NCBI GenBank assembly: GCA_028564705.1
Contig: JAPXFQ010001397.1
Location: forward strand, 248,001-312,000
From: Apricaphanius iberus
Lineage: Eukaryota > Chordata > Actinopteri > Cyprinodontiformes > Aphaniidae
DNA: 64,000 nucleotides
Direction: 5' to 3'
This document shows positions 58,987 through 64,000 of this stretch, in pieces. Positions within the stretch are counted from its first letter, which is position 1; each line of letters starts with the position of its first letter. The translations under genes and the position numbers were made by a program. Below the pieces are notes generated by a model. The model made no database searches. It worked only from the letters and a program-made list of their open reading frames with translations, and was not told the DNA's origin.

Positions 58987-61900
58987 TCAATTCAATTCAA
59001 AACTCAGTTTATATTTATATTTAGCGCCATTTCACCAACAGATGTCATCTCAAGGCACTTTACACAAAATAGAGTTATTACCATACAATGTTTAAGTGTA
59101 GAAGAAAGAAAGAATTTTACAGAACCACAGGAAGATTGGCAGTCGTGGAATTCTCAGCAATCCTCGATACTGAGCAAGCCATGCAGCGACAGTGGGAAGG
59201 AAAAACTCCCTTTTATATCAGGAAGAAACCTCCGGCAGAACCAGGGCTCAGCACAAGTCGGTTATCTGGCCGCGACCGTCCTGTGGCTTGTAGGACTACA
59301 TAACAGAGACACAGAAGAAAGAGCCAATAGAACTGATAGCATGAAGTTATTTTGCATGGACGCGTAGAATTTTCCGTCACTGCAATGCCATCTTTAGGTC
59401 CAGGGGTCGTCAAGACAGGGCTAATCCGGAGCACCTACTATATAATAGAAAACAGGTTAAGTGCTTTGAATATGACAGCAACATTCCATTGCAGTGTGTG
59501 AAGGAAGTAGGAGAGAAAGTAAGGGAAACAGACCCTAATAATTGGTCCTCCAACAGCCCTAGCCGATAAGCAGCATAGCTACTAACACTTACCCTAGTCT
59601 CCTAGGCTACTAGGAGGACCTAGCTACCAACAACTCTGTCTGAGTCCTCCTGGACCCGTGAGACGGTGTAGGGGCCGGTAACGGCGTCATGCCGGCCGCG
59701 TCTTCTCGAGTCGGGTTTTGTTTGAGAAATGCAGCCCAAATGTGGGTGGTCAAACTCCATCTACGGCTAAATACCGGCACGGTGACCGCAAAGTCGACTA
59801 ACTAGCTTAAGGATATGACCAGAAACTGAGAGGACAGAGTTGAAGAGGGCGAGAAAACGTTTAAGAGATAAACGGGGTGGGAGTCCCGCACAGTCTGCCC
59901 GATTTCAACCCGGCAGGTAGATGGGCAGTCCGCACTGTGCGGGAGGGATCCCTCTGTGACGGGAACCCTCTCTCCGGCGCAGGCTGGCCCCTGTGTGGGC
60001 AGCATTTCATCCCGCGGCGGTAAGCGCGCGACCGGCACCGTGGCTCTTTCTACCTGGGCTTACATTAATCTATCTCTACCTAGCTACTCTTACACTCTTC
60101 CTATACTCTTCCTAACTTTTTGGACCCTCTGCCTGAGCTACTAATCATTACGCAAACTGTCTGACCTGACTCTCGCTAAACTACCTATAAAACATATCTC
60201 TAACTGTAAGCTTTGTCAAAGGAGGAACGTTTTTTAGCCTAGTTTTTAAAGATAGACAAATTGTCTGCTTCCACGAACCAAGCCCTGGGCAGCACCGGTT
60301 CCCTAGGGAGGGGATGCCTGATAGCTGAAAGATCTGCCACCCATCTGACTTTTAGAAATCCTAGGAACTACCAGTGAAAACCTTGCAGTTCTGAGAGCGA
60401 AGGTCTCGCGGTTAAGAAACATAGGGAACCAATCAGTCCTCTTATGTATTGAGGGAGCTAGATTATTAAGGGCTTTATATATGTCAGAAGGAGGATCTTG
60501 AATTATATTCTAGATTTTTATCTGGGAGCCAGTCGAAATGAGAGAAGCTAAAGACAGGGGAGGAAATGTGATCTCTTCTTTTAATATTCAGCAGAATCGC
60601 CTAGCAAGCAGCATTTTGAACTAACTTGTAGGACTTTTAATTGTATTCTTTGTGGACAACCTGATAATAGACAGTTAGCAGTAAATCCAGCCTTGAAGTA
60701 AACAAATGCATGGACTAGGTCAGCAATCAGGTCCCTGGACATGGTGGGTTCTAAATTTTAGCAATATTCCTAAGGATGATAGGACAATCCTACAGACTTT
60801 CTATAATGTGAGTTCTAAATGACATATCCTTGGTCCATGGTCACCGAGGTTTTTTGGCATTATTTCACTGGATGGCTAATTTTAGAATGCCGTCCAGGGT
60901 GAAGCGAATGACTAAGTAGTTTTCATTTTTCAGAGACTTCTGGGTCCAGACGACATACTTCTGTTTTATCGGGAATTTAGAAGCAAGAAGTTTAGAGTCA
61001 CCACGTTTTGTATGTCTTCCAGGACATGCCCTGTAGTCTACCTAACAGATTGGAATTCAACCGGATTAATGGATAGAATAATAGCTGTGTATCATCGCGG
61101 TAACTATTGGAAGTTTTAATCCCATGCTGCCTAATTATTTTACCCAGATAGGAAGCATATAATATAGTTAAAGAGAATCGGCCAAGCACTGAACCCTGTG
61201 GGTACTCCGCACAGTACACTATTGCGGTTGAGGAAGATCTATTGTTTACCTGTAACAAACTGAAATCTGATAGACTAAATAAAATTTAAACCAACCTAGT
61301 GCTGTTCCTATTATACCGACACTTTTGAAGCCTTTCTATGAGAATATTGTAGTCCAACAGTTGTCAAAGGCAGCACTCGAGGATCTAAACGGCAGGACCA
61401 GAATGGTCACCAGTCTCTCTCCACTTTTGTCGAGGCTATGAGAATATCATTAGTTAACCATCACCAGAGCTGTTCAGTGCTGTGATGAGCGCTAAAGCCT
61501 GACGTGAAACTTTCACAAACAGCTCATTATTGTTTAAATGCTCACATATCTGGATGTGCAACTATTTTTCTCAAGAATTTATAGATAAGAAGGAGAAGAT
61601 TAGCTATCGAGTCTATAAGTTAATAAGTCGTTTTGATCAAAGAGAGGGCTTTCTTAAGTAGAGGTGGTTAATTACAGCAATCTTTAAACTCCCTGTGGTA
61701 ACATATCCATTGACTAAGGTATAGATTTCATTATATTTAAAATTGGAGCAGCAGCGAACAGAGGGAAAACTTCTTTTGAAGAGTTTAGTTGGGGATTGGG
61801 TCTAAAACGCAAGTTGAAGGGTTTAGAATGAAGCTAATAAATTTTAGTACATCACAAAGTTCGGGCTGCATTAAAAGCAGTTTTAAGCATTATATTAGGT

Positions 61901-63785
61901 TTCCACCACTTTTTTGACGGCTGCCTCCTCAATTAAACAAAGGAGGAAAGCAGCAAGCATATTAGAAGGTTTCCCCAATTCTTTCTATTCTTGTATGGAG
62001 TCTCTACTGTTTATTTATAAAGACTTGGCAATGAAGTCGTCACCTGGCTTAGAAGCATTTGGGGAATTGGTTGGCCTCGATAGAGCTATGATCCCTGTGT
62101 GAGTAAATTGGCAACTGTATTAAAAAGAAAACCTAGGGATTTATTTTTTATTCTCCTCGATTAAAGATGCATAATAAGCGTGTTCTTTAGCTGTCGTGAA
62201 TAGGCAATCTTTTTTATATAGCAATAAACTATTTTTCCATATTAAAAAGGAAATCATGTAAATGGGTTGCGTGGAGCGCCAATTTTCTCTCTAGTTTTCT
62301 AACATTCTGCTTTAGGGTACGTAGGCTCTAAATTAAACCAGGAGTGATAATCTCTATGGCTATGGCTAGCCACCTTCCTTTTCAAGGGTTGCCAACCTTT
62401 TGTCTATTGCCCGACGCAGGAGGGAAAGGGAATTAAACGCTATGAAACTAAAATGTCAAGTTTGTGAGGGGTGCGTCACGAGTTAAATCACTGTTTCTGT
62501 TCTGCATTTATCAAACCTGAGGAAATTAAGTTGGAAGAAGCTTCTTTAAAAATTTGCTATCAGCGTTGTTCTGATAAACGTTCCGGTATAATGGAAGTTT
62601 TCTTTCAGGTTTGATAATATGATCCCATTAGAGTAAGTTTAAAAGTGATAAGGAAATGGATCAGCCTGGATCAGCGGTTATGTGGAAAGACTGTTCGTTT
62701 TCCTTCACAGGTCAATGCCGTAAGTCAGCACACATATCTAAAGTGAGTGGTGACAAGAATGTTGTTTGGTCCCTGCTACATTTTGAGTTAAAGGCCTATT
62801 GAGTCTAGGAATCGTGGTGAAAAGCTGTATTTTAGGACTATCACTTTCATTATCAACATTGAATATTGAAGTCTCCGGACTATAAATGACGTTATCAGAT
62901 GTTTAAAACTAAGTCAGATTAGAAAATCTGAAACTGATCTAAAAAATTGATGAATAAGGTGCCTGGTGGACGAATATAAGACCACAAACACAAAGTGGCT
63001 TTACATGCTTTAGTTATTAGTGTATGAGGAAAGCTAAAAAACAAAGATATGCTCAAAAGGAACTGTAACTATTATTTTTTTGGAGATTAATTAAGTAAAG
63101 TCGGAATGGAAAGTATAGTTGCTACTCCACCACACACCTCATCGACCTCAGTACTTCGAGGGTACACCTAAAGTTTAAGTACGCCTAGGGGAGTTGACTC
63201 AATTTATTGTGACATGGTCCTCTTCCATGCAACCATGTCTCTGCAAAGACAATAACCACATCAATATTATTTTCACAAATTAAGTTATTTTACCACGAGT
63301 GGTGTTTTTGAGGGGAGAGAACTTTATGTTTTAGTAAACCACAATTTAATTGATTTGTTTTTTATGTTCCGTCCGACGTTTTATTTCTCTTTATGAGAAT
63401 ATTTTATACCTTTGCTCTAGTAGCATATAACTTTTAAATTCATTAGTTTTGGGTTGGTGGGACGGGAAACTATTCCGTCTATAGGGTAGTGGGTTTGGGT
63501 GGCAATGTCCCTGTTTCCTTGACCTGGACTCAGAGGTTTCCCTGAAGCTGGACTCTGGGGTTGTCACGGCTTTGAAACTCAGAGATAAACAATCAATGTT
63601 TCCTGGAAAGAAGCGAAAGAGCTCCGTCCTCCTGGGTGGGATGCGGATGCCGTCTCTACGTAACAGTCCAGGTTTTTCAGAAGGCAGGTTAATCAAATGT
63701 AGCCCACATCGTTTTTCTGGACAACCCACCTTGACCAACCAAAGGTGTTTGCACGAAAGGCATACTGACTGTTACATGTCATCGC
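58987..63785 (-). pseudogene. L2-like LINE, long but fully degraded
   Basis: Read on minus, blocks lie in order from right to left. A leader or N-terminal part is near 63440-63740. Next is the start of an APE endonuclease (NNLICENNIDVVIVFAETWL near 63230-63295). RT motifs follow: a DHSGPAV...DYNILIERLQ series near 61320-61410, NNRSSSTAIVYC then PQGSVLG near 61170-61250, and the catalytic box near 61094-61102, which reads YRDD instead of YADD. IRGLIGSLCFL-type C-terminal sequence is near 60420-60460, and the 3' UTR extends to 58987. The 3' end is the TATAGCGCC-type terminus with (TTGAA)n tail. Stops and indels occur throughout, and no frame exceeds about 115 codons. It is the parent type for the tails at 15882 and the fragments at 42060 and 56440. 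Confidence 0.85.
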
Positions 63786-63889
63786 TAGTTACGATCAGGC
63801 ATGACCAGAAAAATTACAGAGTTTGGACTCAAATGCGTGTTCCAAGAGGACATCAATCCCAGGCATGCATCAAAACTGGTATTCTGGAA

Positions 63890-64000
63890 GGGTTCCCTGC
63901 CGTCGGACGACAGACGCCACTGCCACCCCGGACCAATCCTCACCGCCAACAACCCAGACCTCCCCACACACACACACGTCAGGGAGCCACAGTAAAAGCC
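63890..64000 (-). repeat. L1-like LINE 3' UTR, resumed after the L2 insertion
   Basis: Matches both 58665-58735 (second copy) and, running further, about 610-720 of the first copy. The first 70 bases are therefore present on both sides of the 5-kb insertion. Continues beyond the window. Confidence 0.7.

Noticed and set aside
58975..59367. 130-codon plus frame
   Set aside because: Antisense to the L2-like LINE 3' UTR. The corresponding sequence at 15882-16235 has a different frame open.

Overview
The window looks like gene-poor, AT-rich intergenic DNA from a ray-finned (teleost) fish. It is packed with decayed transposable elements, and the mixture is typical of teleosts: L1-like and L2-like LINEs, Tc1/mariner, PIF/Harbinger and hAT DNA transposons, and retrovirus-like LTR elements. 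Introns, scattered splice-like sites, polyadenylation motifs and microsatellites exclude a prokaryote. The species cannot be told from the sequence. I found no intact host protein-coding gene, no tRNA or rRNA gene and no CRISPR array. Nearly every long open frame is a shadow of a repeat.

Layout, left to right. 1-5575 is a 5'-truncated L1-like LINE on the minus strand: a G-rich 3' UTR of about 2.5 kb, then a broken endonuclease/reverse-transcriptase ORF. A Tc1 relic follows (5.6-6.0 kb). At 7.88-8.74 kb two exon-like relics face each other, a THAP zinc-finger exon on plus and a SWIM/YqaJ-type exon on minus; these look like the debris of a two-gene DNA transposon. An LTR-like repeat fills 11.75-13.05 kb. 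A diverged repeat at 15.8-17.4 kb (copy A) carries an L2 LINE tail. At 17.46-19.06 kb lies a Harbinger element with both of its genes, transposase and Myb-like, each damaged. Two minus-strand copies of an LTR-like repeat (22.1-23.6 and 26.2-27.9 kb) flank a hAT transposase relic. A plus-strand LINE lies at 32.2-34.4 kb. A second copy of the 15.8 kb repeat (copy B, 41.0-43.5 kb) is interrupted by two LINE fragments.

The most distinctive object is at 44741-52041. It is a minus-strand LTR retroelement with two nearly identical LTRs of about 505 bp, a 4-bp target duplication and a tRNA-Trp-like primer-binding site. Its internal region of about 6.3 kb shows no gag, pol or env. It holds instead short exon-like stretches with splice donors and a CpG-rich, promoter-like patch.

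Right of this are a LINE 3' end (52.0-52.6 kb), a non-autonomous hAT with a recognisable 8-bp duplication (54.9-56.4 kb), an L2 fragment, and a second L1-like 3' UTR (57.9-58.7 kb). That UTR is split by a long, fully degraded minus-strand L2-like LINE (58.99-63.8 kb) and resumes at 63.89 kb. The elements do not form a pathway. The nesting order gives a partial insertion history, with the LTR element probably among the youngest arrivals.
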